From assembly GCA_021732385.1 (NCBI GenBank), contig JAKFVA010000024.1:1-32500 (forward strand): 32,500 nucleotides of DNA. Direction: 5' to 3'. Origin of the DNA: Burkholderiales bacterium. GTDB taxonomy: Bacteria; Pseudomonadota; Gammaproteobacteria; Burkholderiales; Burkholderiaceae_C. The notes under the pieces are model-generated. The model did not search any database and was not told the DNA's origin. It worked only from the letters and a program-made list of their open reading frames with translations. How positions within the stretch are numbered: position 1 is the stretch's first letter; each line of letters opens with the position of its first letter. The position numbers and the translations under genes are program-made. This document shows positions 16,770-24,833 of this stretch, piece by piece.

Positions 16770-18233
16770 TCAGTTGGACAAGCTCTCCCGGTGCTGGCTG
16801 ATGTCCAGCCCGGTTTGTTCAGCCTGCTCCTCTGCGCGCAAGCCCACAATCAGTTTGGTTAGCCACAGCAGCACGCCCGTCATGATGGCGCTGTAAGCCA
16901 CCACAGCGGCAATACCAATGGCCTGTGTCAGCACACTGCCTTCCACGCCCGAGATGGTTTTGCTGGCCAGCAAGCCCGTCATCAATGAACCCACAATGCC
17001 GCCGATGCCGTGCACGCCAAATACATCGAGTGAGTCGTCGGCCTTGAGTAGCCGCTTGAGGCCCGTAGCCCCCCAGTAGCAGGCGGCTCCCGCCACAAAA
17101 CCAATCAGCACCGCAGAGGCCGGCGTTACAAAGCCTGCCGCTGGCGTAATGGCCACCAGCCCTGCCACGACGCCTGAGCACAAGCCCAGCAGCGACGGGC
17201 GGCCGCGCACCATCCATTCACCCAGCATCCAGGAAATAGCCGCCGCCGATGCGGCAATGTGCGTTACCGCCATGGCCAGGCCAGCGCGGCCATCGGCGGC
17301 AATGGCAGAACCAGCGTTAAAACCAAACCAGCCGACCCACAGCAGCCCGGCCCCGGCCATGGTCAGACCCAGGTTGTAGGGGGCAAAAGGCTGGCGGCCG
17401 TAACCCAGACGCGGGCCCATCACATAAGCGCAAACCAGCCCGGCCACACCGGCGTTAATGTGCACTACCGAGCCGCCGGCATAGTCAAGCGCGCCCAGTT
17501 GCGCCAGCCAGCCACCCGGTTCCCAAACCCAGTGCGCAACTGGCGCGTACACCGCCAATGACCACATGCCGGTAAACCACAGCATGGCTGAAAAGCGCAT
17601 GCGCTCCACAAACGCGCCCACCACCAGTGCCACGGTGATGATGGCAAACACCAGTTGAAACATGGCATACACCGATTCCGGCACATTGGGCGCAATATGG
17701 CTTACCGCCACCATGCCCGTTTCTTTCACGTAATCCAGCCCACTGAACCACATGCGCTGGTCACCGCCCAGCCACGGGCCGTTAGGCGTGAAGGCCACGG
17801 AATAGCCCACGGCAAACCAAAGCAAACTGACCAGCGCCGCAATGGCAACCACGCTGGCCAGGGTATTGAGCACGTTTTGCCGCCGCACCAAGCCGCCATA
17901 AAACAGTGCAATGCCCGGCAGCGTCATGAGCAGCACCAGCGCAGTGGAAGTCATCAGCCAAGCGGTGTCACCCGCATTGATGGTGTCTTGTTTGGCCAAA
18001 CCAGGGCGCGTCAATGGTGCAGGCGTGGATGTTGCCGCAGGTACGGCAACTGCTGGCGCGGGCACAACTGGCGCAATAACCGCCGCAACGGGAGCTGGCA
18101 CGGGAGCAGAAGCGACCGCCGCGGCAGCATCTGGCTTGGGCGGTTCACTGCTTTGGGCCTGCGCGGAAACACTGCCGCACCAAGATACAGCCACGCACAG
18201 CATGGCAACAAGAAAATGGCGCTTCAATTGCAT
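16770..18233 (-). CDS. amtB: AmtB-type ammonium transporter with long Ala/Pro linker
   Basis: AmtB is a trimeric inner-membrane channel that takes up ammonium when nitrogen is scarce. The 487-residue product has a signal peptide (1-25, ending SAQAQ) and then an unusual alanine/proline/valine-rich stretch of about 55 residues (28-82). The 11-helix core follows. Family residues are in place: DTAWLM at 89-94, LFYGGLVR at 110-117, Asp250, and the twin pore histidines His258 (GGSVVHINAG) and His408 (VFGVHGIGGI). The C-terminal tail is the PII-binding region in relatives. Upstream are an NtrC-like box and a perfect sigma54 promoter. No glnK gene is adjacent, unlike the common glnK-amtB pair. The ATG has GAGG upstream. 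Confidence 0.97.
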   Translation of the reverse strand: MQLKRHFLVAMLCVAVSWCGSVSAQAQSSEPPKPDAAAAVASAPVPAPVAAVIAPVVPAPAVAVPAATSTPAPLTRPGLAKQDTINAGDTAWLMTSTALVLLMTLPGIALFYGGLVRRQNVLNTLASVVAIAALVSLLWFAVGYSVAFTPNGPWLGGDQRMWFSGLDYVKETGMVAVSHIAPNVPESVYAMFQLVFAIITVALVVGAFVERMRFSAMLWFTGMWSLAVYAPVAHWVWEPGGWLAQLGALDYAGGSVVHINAGVAGLVCAYVMGPRLGYGRQPFAPYNLGLTMAGAGLLWVGWFGFNAGSAIAADGRAGLAMAVTHIAASAAAISWMLGEWMVRGRPSLLGLCSGVVAGLVAITPAAGFVTPASAVLIGFVAGAACYWGATGLKRLLKADDSLDVFGVHGIGGIVGSLMTGLLASKTISGVEGSVLTQAIGIAAVVAYSAIMTGVLLWLTKLIVGLRAEEQAEQTGLDISQHRESLSN

Positions 18234-18268
18234 GAAAATGCCTCATTTGGGTAATACCTGTATTGCAT

Positions 18269-18284
18269 TGCAACACTCGTGCCA
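18269..18284 (-). promoter_or_regulatory. Sigma54 (RpoN) promoter of amtB
   Basis: On the minus strand the sequence TGGCACGAGTGTTGCA matches the -24/-12 consensus TGGCAC-N5-TTGCA at every defined position. It ends 35 bases before the amtB ATG, leaving a short leader. Sigma54 promoters need an activator such as NtrC, and a matching box lies about 65 bases upstream. Confidence 0.9.
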
Positions 18285-18348
18285 GTAACGATGTTGCATA
18301 GAAAACACGCGGCCAATGCAATCGCTTGGTGAATCGGGAAACCCCCGA

Positions 18349-18365
18349 TGCACTTAGTTGGTGCC
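18349..18365 (-). promoter_or_regulatory. NtrC-like binding site
   Basis: Read on the plus strand it is TGCACTTAGTTGGTGCC, against the NtrC consensus TGCACC-N5-GGTGCA: ten of twelve defined positions match. It lies about 65 bases upstream of the sigma54 promoter of amtB, a usual enhancer-like distance. Only one good site was seen; NtrC often uses two. Confidence 0.75.
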
Positions 18366-18372
18366 GTCGCTA

Positions 18373-18386
18373 AAGTGACATCACTT
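18373..18386. promoter_or_regulatory. Palindrome beside the NtrC box
   Basis: AAGTGA and TCACTT form a perfect inverted repeat around two bases. It lies eight bases from the NtrC-like box on its upstream side. It could be a second operator; no regulator is assigned. Confidence 0.35.
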
Positions 18387-18482
18387 GCAAGCGGGCGATC
18401 CCCGCTTCCGCGAGGAGCCGGGGAGACAAACCTGACCGATCTGAATAACAAAAACACCGACTTGACTGAGCATACTTATGCC

Positions 18483-18514
18483 AAGGCGCTGACACCCCTC
18501 AGCGCCTTTTTTTT
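18483..18514 (+). terminator. Strong rho-independent terminator without an upstream gene
   Basis: AAGGCGCTGA (18483-18492) pairs perfectly with TCAGCGCCTT (18499-18508) across a 6-base loop, followed by a run of eight T bases (18507-18514). On the minus strand there is no T run, so it acts only on plus-strand transcripts. Confidence 0.88.
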
Positions 18515-18611
18515 CGTCTGATTGCACGCGGGGCATGCTATGCGCAGATCGCATCTGGCGCGCCGCGGCGGTTGACGCATCAAGCCTTGGCAGTAGCCGA
18601 CAATCCCACCA

Positions 18612-19370
18612 ATGGAATGGCTGATTGTTACGTGCGCTTCGCTGGCTGCCGGCTTTGTGGACTCGATTGTGGGGGGTGGTGGCTTGGTGCTGGTGCCAGC
18701 CCTTTTTGCCACTTTCCCCACCACCCACCCAGCCACGCTGTTTGGCACCAACAAAGCGGCTTCAGTCTGGGGCACGGCACTGGCCACCTGGCAATACAGC
18801 CGACGCGTTGAATTGCGCTGGCCTGCACTGCTGCCCGCGGTAGGCGTGAGCTTTGTGGGCGCTTTTGCTGGTGCTTGGGCGGTTACGGTGGTGTCACCCG
18901 CGGTATTGCGGCTGGCCTTGCCGTTTGTGCTGCTGGCGGTGTTTCTCTACACCCTGACGCGCAAGGAACTGGGGCGCCATCACACGCCGCGCTACCAGGG
19001 CCGCACCGAAGCCACCGTAGCCTGCGCCATTGGCGCTGCCATTGGCTTTTACGACGGGTTCTTTGGACCCGGTACCGGCAGTTTTCTGGTGTTTTTGTTT
19101 GTGCGCTGGCTTGGCTACGATTTTTTGCACGCCAGCGCTTCGGCCAAGCTATTGAATGTGGCCACCAACCTGGCCGCGCTGGCGCTGTTTGCCTGGAAAG
19201 GCCACGTCTGGTGGCACTATGCCGTCGCCATGGCGCTAGCTAACCTGGCGGGCAGCTGGCTGGGCACCCACCTGGCGCTCAAGCATGGCGCGGGTTTTGT
19301 GCGCGTGGTGTTTATTGGCGTAGTGGGCGCACTGATTCTAAAAACCGGTTTTGATGCGTTTGCACGCTAA
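18612..19370 (+). CDS. TauE/SafE (TSUP)-family membrane permease
   Basis: The 252-residue protein has about eight hydrophobic helices and no signal peptide. The two family repeats are visible: AAGFVDSIVGGGGLVLVPAL (12-31) with NKAASVWGT after it, and the second-half motif GFYDGFFGPGTGSFLVFLFV. Then comes ASAKLLNVATNLAALALF. TSUP proteins move sulfite, sulfoacetate or related organosulfur anions; the substrate here is unknown. The gene stands alone, starting about 100 bases after the orphan terminator and converging on mrdA. The ATG has no strong Shine-Dalgarno site. Confidence 0.9.
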   Translation: MEWLIVTCASLAAGFVDSIVGGGGLVLVPALFATFPTTHPATLFGTNKAASVWGTALATWQYSRRVELRWPALLPAVGVSFVGAFAGAWAVTVVSPAVLRLALPFVLLAVFLYTLTRKELGRHHTPRYQGRTEATVACAIGAAIGFYDGFFGPGTGSFLVFLFVRWLGYDFLHASASAKLLNVATNLAALALFAWKGHVWWHYAVAMALANLAGSWLGTHLALKHGAGFVRVVFIGVVGALILKTGFDAFAR

Positions 19371-19563
19371 TGCATAGCGGGTTGGGTGTGTGGATTGTGG
19401 GCGGGTGCTGTACATGGCCGCGGGCGGGCCTGGGCACTTTTCAAAGCCTGCGCGGCATACCAAATGCTCCTTTTTCAGTAGTAAAAAAAGATAGCGACAC
19501 CCGCACGTCTTGTATGGTTTTGAAGTTGTTTTAATGCTTGAAAAAAAGCTTGTTTTTACAGTT
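19371..19563. other. Convergent gap between the permease gene and mrdA
   Basis: The 193-base gap holds the third copy of the dispersed repeat (19466-19550). No convincing rho-independent terminator is seen for either gene; the repeat itself may take that role, which is inference. Confidence 0.5.
19466..19550 (+). repeat. Dispersed intergenic repeat, copy 3
   Basis: It starts GCTCCTTTTTCAGTAGTAAA and runs through GATAGCGACACCCGCACGTC and TTTTAATGCTTG to an A run. It matches the inverted copy at 15604-15682 over its whole length with scattered differences, and copy 1 less closely. Confidence 0.75.
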
Positions 19564-21708
19564 TTAGCGTAGAAAACCGGTTTTTTCTGGCTGGCGGCTT
19601 GCTACCCCGCCCTGGAGGCGCTCTACAGGCGCTGCAGGCACCGTAGCTTCTGCAGGCGCAGAGGGGGCGCTGGACGTGGCAGGTGCAAGCCCGTTTGACG
19701 CGCCAGTTAGCGTCGCCGCGCTGGCTTGCAGTGGCGCGGGCGGGCCGGTAAAAACCGGGTTGGTCGAGGCTGGGGGCCAAGGCATGTCAGCCACGGCACG
19801 CGGTTTGCCCAGGGGAGCCGCCGCCTGGCCTTTTTGCACTGCCGCCAGGTCTTCTGGGCTGGGGTATTGGCCCAGCAGCCAGTAATCAAACACGCGGCGC
19901 GCTATGGGCGCGGCATGCTCAGCGCCAAAACCGGCGTTCTCCACCACCACGGCCAGCGCAATGGTGGGTTTGTCGGCGGGGGCAAACGCCATGTAGAGGG
20001 CATGGTCGCGCTGGTGTTCCTCGAGCTTGCGCGATTCGTACTTGTCTTTTTGACCAATGGTGACAGCTTGCGCGGTGCCGGTTTTGCCGCCGCTTAAATA
20101 GCCTGCGCCAGCAAACACCCGCGCCGAAGTGCCCTCTTGCGTTACGCCCACCAAGGCCTTGCGCACCACCGCCACATGCTCGGGCAGATAACCCAGGTCT
20201 TGCGCCGACTCGGGCACCACCGGCTGGCTGTTCAGGCTGACGGCATCGCGTGTGGCAATCACCAAATGCGGCCTGTGTTTGATGCCATTGTTTGACAGGA
20301 TGGCCGTGGCCTGCGCCAGTTGCAGCGTGGTAAAGCTGTTGTACCCTTGGCCAATGCCCAGGGAGATGGTTTCGCCCGCATACCATTTGCGCTGCTCGGG
20401 TTTTTTGTAGGCGTTGCGTTTCCACTCCTGGCTGGGCAGCAAGCCGCGCACCTCGCCATTGATGTCGATGCCGGTGATCTGACCAAAGCCCAGCGGCTTC
20501 ATAAAGTCGTGCATTACGTCCACGCCGAGTTCATTGGCCAGCGAGTAGTAGTACACGTTGCTGGACTTGACGATGCTGCGGTACAGGTCAACCGGACCCA
20601 AGCCGTGGTCGCCGTGGCTTCTGAATTTGTGGTCGCCAAACAGCCAGGCACCGTTGTCGTTGACGATGGTGCCCGCCGTGCGTTTGCCAGTCTGCAGCGC
20701 AGCCATAGCCATGAATGGCTTGTAGGTGGAGCCCGGCGGGTAGGTGCCGCGTAGGGCACGGTTGAGCAGCGGTCGCTCAATGGATTCGTTGAGCGCACGC
20801 CAGTTCTCTACGTCAATGCCCTCGACGAACAAGTTGGGGTCGAAGGTGGGCTTGCTGACAAACGCCAACACTTGGCCGTTGCGCGGATCCAGCGCAACCA
20901 GCGCACCGCGGCGCTGGCCAAACATGTCCTCAATCAGCTTTTGCAACTTGATGTCAATCGACAGCACCACGGTATTGCCCGGCGTGGCCGGGTTGCTGGC
21001 AAGCTTGCGCACGGCGCGGCCCCCAGCCGAGGTTTCTACCGCATCGACACCGGTGATGCCATGCAGTTGGCCTTCAAAACTTTGCTCTACCCCGAGCTTG
21101 CCGATGTACTCGGTGCCGCGGTACTTGGCCTCGTCTTCTGACTCTTCGATGCGCTCTTTCTCCTGCTGGTTGATGCGGCCAATGTAGCCAATCACATGGC
21201 TGGCCAGCTCGCCATAGGGGTAATTGCGAAACAGCCGGGCCTTGATGTCCACACCGGGGAAGCGAAAGCGCTGCGCGGCAAAACGGGCTACTTCCTCGTC
21301 TGTCAGGCGGGTGCGAATGGGCAGCGATTCAAAGCTTTTGGATTCGTCAATCAGCTTTTTAAAGCGGCGGCGGTCGCGCGGCGCAATCTCAACCACTTGC
21401 GACAACTCGTCCAGTGTCTGCTCCATGTTGCGTATCTTGGAGGGCGTCACTTCCAACGTGTAGGCGGAGTAATTGGTGGCCAGCACAATGCCGTTGCGGT
21501 CAAGAATAAGCCCGCGATTGGGCACGATAGGTACCACCGCTGTGCGGTTGCTTTCGGCCTGATCGTTCAACTCTTGGTGACGCACCACCTGCAAAAATAC
21601 CAGCCGCCCGGCCAGCAGGGCAAACGCCGCCAACACCACGACCATAGCTATCAGCACGCGCACGCGAAAGCGCGAAAGGTCGGCTTCAACATTGCGTAGT
21701 TCAGTCAT
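19564..21708 (-). CDS. mrdA: Penicillin-binding protein 2 (elongation transpeptidase) with Ala/Pro-rich tail
   Basis: PBP2 is the transpeptidase of the elongasome that cross-links side-wall peptidoglycan, working with RodA, MreC and MreB. The 714-residue product has a short cytoplasmic start, one membrane helix (17-40), the dimerisation/pedestal domain, and a transpeptidase domain with STYK at 327-330 (Ser327 acylated), SSN at 382-384 and KTG at 542-544. The catalytic domain ends near 615. About 75 further residues (640-714) are rich in alanine, proline and serine and probably disordered. An in-frame ATG at 21732 is possible, but MTELRNVEADLSRF matches the family start. No clear ribosome-binding site precedes 21708. 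The usual next gene, rodA, is absent downstream. Confidence 0.96.
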   Translation of the reverse strand: MTELRNVEADLSRFRVRVLIAMVVVLAAFALLAGRLVFLQVVRHQELNDQAESNRTAVVPIVPNRGLILDRNGIVLATNYSAYTLEVTPSKIRNMEQTLDELSQVVEIAPRDRRRFKKLIDESKSFESLPIRTRLTDEEVARFAAQRFRFPGVDIKARLFRNYPYGELASHVIGYIGRINQQEKERIEESEDEAKYRGTEYIGKLGVEQSFEGQLHGITGVDAVETSAGGRAVRKLASNPATPGNTVVLSIDIKLQKLIEDMFGQRRGALVALDPRNGQVLAFVSKPTFDPNLFVEGIDVENWRALNESIERPLLNRALRGTYPPGSTYKPFMAMAALQTGKRTAGTIVNDNGAWLFGDHKFRSHGDHGLGPVDLYRSIVKSSNVYYYSLANELGVDVMHDFMKPLGFGQITGIDINGEVRGLLPSQEWKRNAYKKPEQRKWYAGETISLGIGQGYNSFTTLQLAQATAILSNNGIKHRPHLVIATRDAVSLNSQPVVPESAQDLGYLPEHVAVVRKALVGVTQEGTSARVFAGAGYLSGGKTGTAQAVTIGQKDKYESRKLEEHQRDHALYMAFAPADKPTIALAVVVENAGFGAEHAAPIARRVFDYWLLGQYPSPEDLAAVQKGQAAAPLGKPRAVADMPWPPASTNPVFTGPPAPLQASAATLTGASNGLAPATSSAPSAPAEATVPAAPVERLQGGVASRQPEKTGFLR

Positions 21709-21795
21709 GGCCGTAGCGCTGGGCCAACCCATGCAAGGCCACAGCTCCCTCGGGGGCCAAGGAGTTACACGAGGTGAACGATTGTGGGGGCAACT
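21709..21795 (-). repeat. Possible interspersed GC-rich element between mreD and mrdA
   Basis: Read on the minus strand this 87-base gap contains GTTGCCCCCACAATCGTTCA, then CACCTCGTGTAACTCC, then GGCCCCCGAGGGAGC. I recall very similar strings as a frequent intergenic element in Comamonadaceae genomes, but cannot search here. The CCCCCGAGGG part can fold on itself. It separates two genes that are normally translated as one unit and leaves mrdA with no obvious ribosome-binding site. Confidence 0.4.
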
Positions 21796-22326
21796 TCATA
21801 GCGGCCTATTTTCGTCCGGGTCGGGCGAGCGGCGCTGTGGAGCCAACAAAACAACGCTGACCAGCGGCCACAGCGCAACCTCCAGCAAAGGCGCAGCCAC
21901 TTGCCACACGCCGGGGAAAACGCCGCCACCCAGCAGCCGAACCGTCAATTCGACGGCATGCGCACCCAGAAAAAACGGCAGCAACTGCAAGGCCTGCGAC
22001 GGCACCGTAAACCATAACAGGCGCCGGTGGATGGTGATGGCAAAAAAGCCCAGAGCGGTATAGGCCAGTGCATGCTGACCCAGCAGTGAAGACTGGTGCA
22101 CATCCATTAGCAGACCAAAAACAAACGCCGCACCCACCCCGACACGCAGCGGCTGGTGCACGCTCCAAAACACCAGCACCAGCATTAGCAAATCAGGCAC
22201 CCACGGTGACCGGCCTGCCACACCCATATTTAACGCCATGTTGATGGCCAGGGCCACGACCAAACTGCTCCAAATGAATAAAGGGCTGGCGGGCAACAGC
22301 AGTTGCTGGCCGGGGCGCATGATCAT
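21796..22326 (-). CDS. mreD: Rod shape-determining protein MreD
   Basis: MreD is a small inner-membrane protein of the elongasome that links MreC and MreB to cell-wall synthesis. The 176-residue product has about five hydrophobic helices, with VPDLLMLVLVFWSVHQPLR and VFGLLMDVHQSSLLGQHAL typical of the family. The start at 22326 overlaps the mreC stop in an ATGA junction, a sign of translational coupling; an ATG two codons later is possible. A longer frame to 22452 overlaps mreC and is not the gene start. Confidence 0.92.
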   Translation of the reverse strand: MIMRPGQQLLLPASPLFIWSSLVVALAINMALNMGVAGRSPWVPDLLMLVLVFWSVHQPLRVGVGAAFVFGLLMDVHQSSLLGQHALAYTALGFFAITIHRRLLWFTVPSQALQLLPFFLGAHAVELTVRLLGGGVFPGVWQVAAPLLEVALWPLVSVVLLAPQRRSPDPDENRPL

Positions 22327-23243
22327 GGTTTGGCAGCTCCCTTTTTGGTGGCAGCGGGGGGCCCTGGCGGCGGCAATGGCGGGTTTTGTGCGAGCACCGG
22401 CTTGAGAACCAGCACATGGCGCGCGCCATGTACCATTGCTTTGGGCGTGCAATAAATGCGCGCAAAGGCTGAGTCGGCACGCCGTTCAACCCGGCTCACA
22501 CTGGCTACTGGCAAACCTGCGGGATAGACCCCATCGACTCCACTGGTGGTGAGCAAATCACCCGCCTGCACGTCGGCATTGCCGCCCAAAAAACGCAGCT
22601 CCAATGAGCCACCTTCTGTCAGTGGGTCGCCATAAGCTACTGTGCGCGCGCCAGTGCGGGTATTGAGCACAGGGATGGCGTGGTCGCGGTCGATCACCAG
22701 CGTTACCTCACTAACCAACGGGTGCACACGCGTAACTTGCCCCAGCACACCCGATTCATCGAGTACCGGAGAGCCCGCCTCAACGCCCTGGACAAGGCCC
22801 TTGTCAATGATGACTTTTCGGGTATATGTATCAGCCGCGTCATACAGCACCTCTGCCGCTTGGTTGGGTGTGGTGATTTTCTCGCGCAGCAAAAGCAGCT
22901 GGCGCAGCCGGGCGTTCTCCTGCGCTAACTGCTCGACCTGGTTGGCACGCTGCGACTGCTGCGCCAGGCGCACGCGCGCTGCCTGTTCAGCCTGCTGGGC
23001 CAGCGAGAGCTCGGTAAAGTAGCTGGCACCCTCGCGCATGGCACGTACCGGCTGCAACACCAGCCACTGTACTGGGTACAAAAGCGCGGCCAAGCTGGCG
23101 CGCAACGGCTGCGCGAATTTGAAGCGCGCGTCGGCCACCATTAAAAAAAGTGCCAACGCGCTGAAAAAAATCAGCTTGGAAAAAGCCGACGGCCCTTGCT
23201 TGAAGAAGGGCGGCGGGGTTCTGTCCAGCGTACCAAGCGGCAT
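22323..23243 (-). CDS. mreC: Rod shape-determining protein MreC
   Basis: MreC is a bitopic membrane protein whose periplasmic part forms filaments and activates PBP2. The 306-residue product has a short cytoplasmic start, one membrane helix (about 22-38), a coiled coil (about 75-120, rich in Gln, Ala, Leu and Arg) and the beta-rich domain (about 125-275) containing IDKGLVQGVEAGSPVLDESG and DLLTTSGVDGVYPAGLPVA. A proline- and lysine-rich tail ends the protein. It starts 15 bases after mreB and overlaps mreD by four bases. Confidence 0.95.
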   Translation of the reverse strand: MPLGTLDRTPPPFFKQGPSAFSKLIFFSALALFLMVADARFKFAQPLRASLAALLYPVQWLVLQPVRAMREGASYFTELSLAQQAEQAARVRLAQQSQRANQVEQLAQENARLRQLLLLREKITTPNQAAEVLYDAADTYTRKVIIDKGLVQGVEAGSPVLDESGVLGQVTRVHPLVSEVTLVIDRDHAIPVLNTRTGARTVAYGDPLTEGGSLELRFLGGNADVQAGDLLTTSGVDGVYPAGLPVASVSRVERRADSAFARIYCTPKAMVHGARHVLVLKPVLAQNPPLPPPGPPAATKKGAAKP

Positions 23244-23258
23244 CGCTGCACCCGTGCT

Positions 23259-24533
<1,275 letters not shown>

Positions 24534-24833
24534 ATGGCCCTGACTCCACAAGATATCGACCGTATTGCCCATTTGGCACGGCTTCAATTGCAACCCGACG
24601 AGCGCCAGCGTATGTTGGGCCAGATCAATAGCTTTTTTGACATTGTTGAACAAATACGAGCCGTTGACACCACAGGCGTTACGCCCCTGCCGCATCCGGT
24701 GGCTGCTATTCAGGAGATTGCGCTGCGGCTGCGGCAAGACCAGGTGAGCGAGGTCAATCAGCGCGAAGCCAATCAGCGCAACGCGCCGGCCGTTGAGCTC
24801 GGCCTGTTCATGGTGCCCAAGGTGATTGAGTGA
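24534..24833 (+). CDS. gatC: Asp-tRNA(Asn)/Glu-tRNA(Gln) amidotransferase subunit C
   Basis: GatC is the small scaffold subunit of GatCAB, the enzyme that turns misacylated Glu-tRNA(Gln) and/or Asp-tRNA(Asn) into the correct amide forms. The 99-residue product begins [19 protein letters not shown] and contains [19 protein letters not shown] and the conserved PLPHP motif. A longer frame opens at 24504; the ATG at 24534 matches the family start. The stop overlaps the proposed gatA GTG by four bases, so the two are probably translationally coupled. Confidence 0.95.
   Translation: MALTPQDIDRIAHLARLQLQPDERQRMLGQINSFFDIVEQIRAVDTTGVTPLPHPVAAIQEIALRLRQDQVSEVNQREANQRNAPAVELGLFMVPKVIE

Larger units (their letters stand above)
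18290..18514 (+). ncRNA. Possible small RNA or leader ending in an orphan terminator
   Basis: A strong plus-strand terminator has no plus-strand gene before it; the nearest is more than 2 kb upstream. The preceding 150 bases contain two stable hairpins and an unpaired A-rich stretch (CTGAATAACAAAAACACC), an arrangement seen in Hfq-dependent RNAs. Alternatively it is an attenuated leader of the permease gene at 18612. No promoter was assigned and the left boundary is a guess. It would be antisense to the amtB control region. Confidence 0.3.
18234..18611. other. 378-base amtB upstream region
   Basis: This divergent region between amtB (minus) and the TauE/SafE-like gene (plus) holds the sigma54 promoter, an NtrC-like box, a palindrome and several hairpins: ATCGGG/CCCGAT at 18333-18349 and AAGCGGG/CCCGCTT near 18389-18407. 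It ends in a strong plus-strand terminator with no recognised gene in front of it. A 57-codon plus-strand frame (18348-18521) exists but is probably not a protein. Confidence 0.6.

Noticed and set aside
18320-18450. Cobalamin, TPP or manganese riboswitch in the amtB upstream region
   Set aside because: Short pieces resemble these (GGGAA, GGAGAC, ACCTGA-GATCTG-ATAA), but the conserved elements are in the wrong order or missing.
18348-18521. 57-codon plus-strand frame as a small protein
   Set aside because: Its last codons are the terminator stem and T run, it covers the NtrC-like box, and its start context is weak. It is kept only as a note in the small RNA finding.
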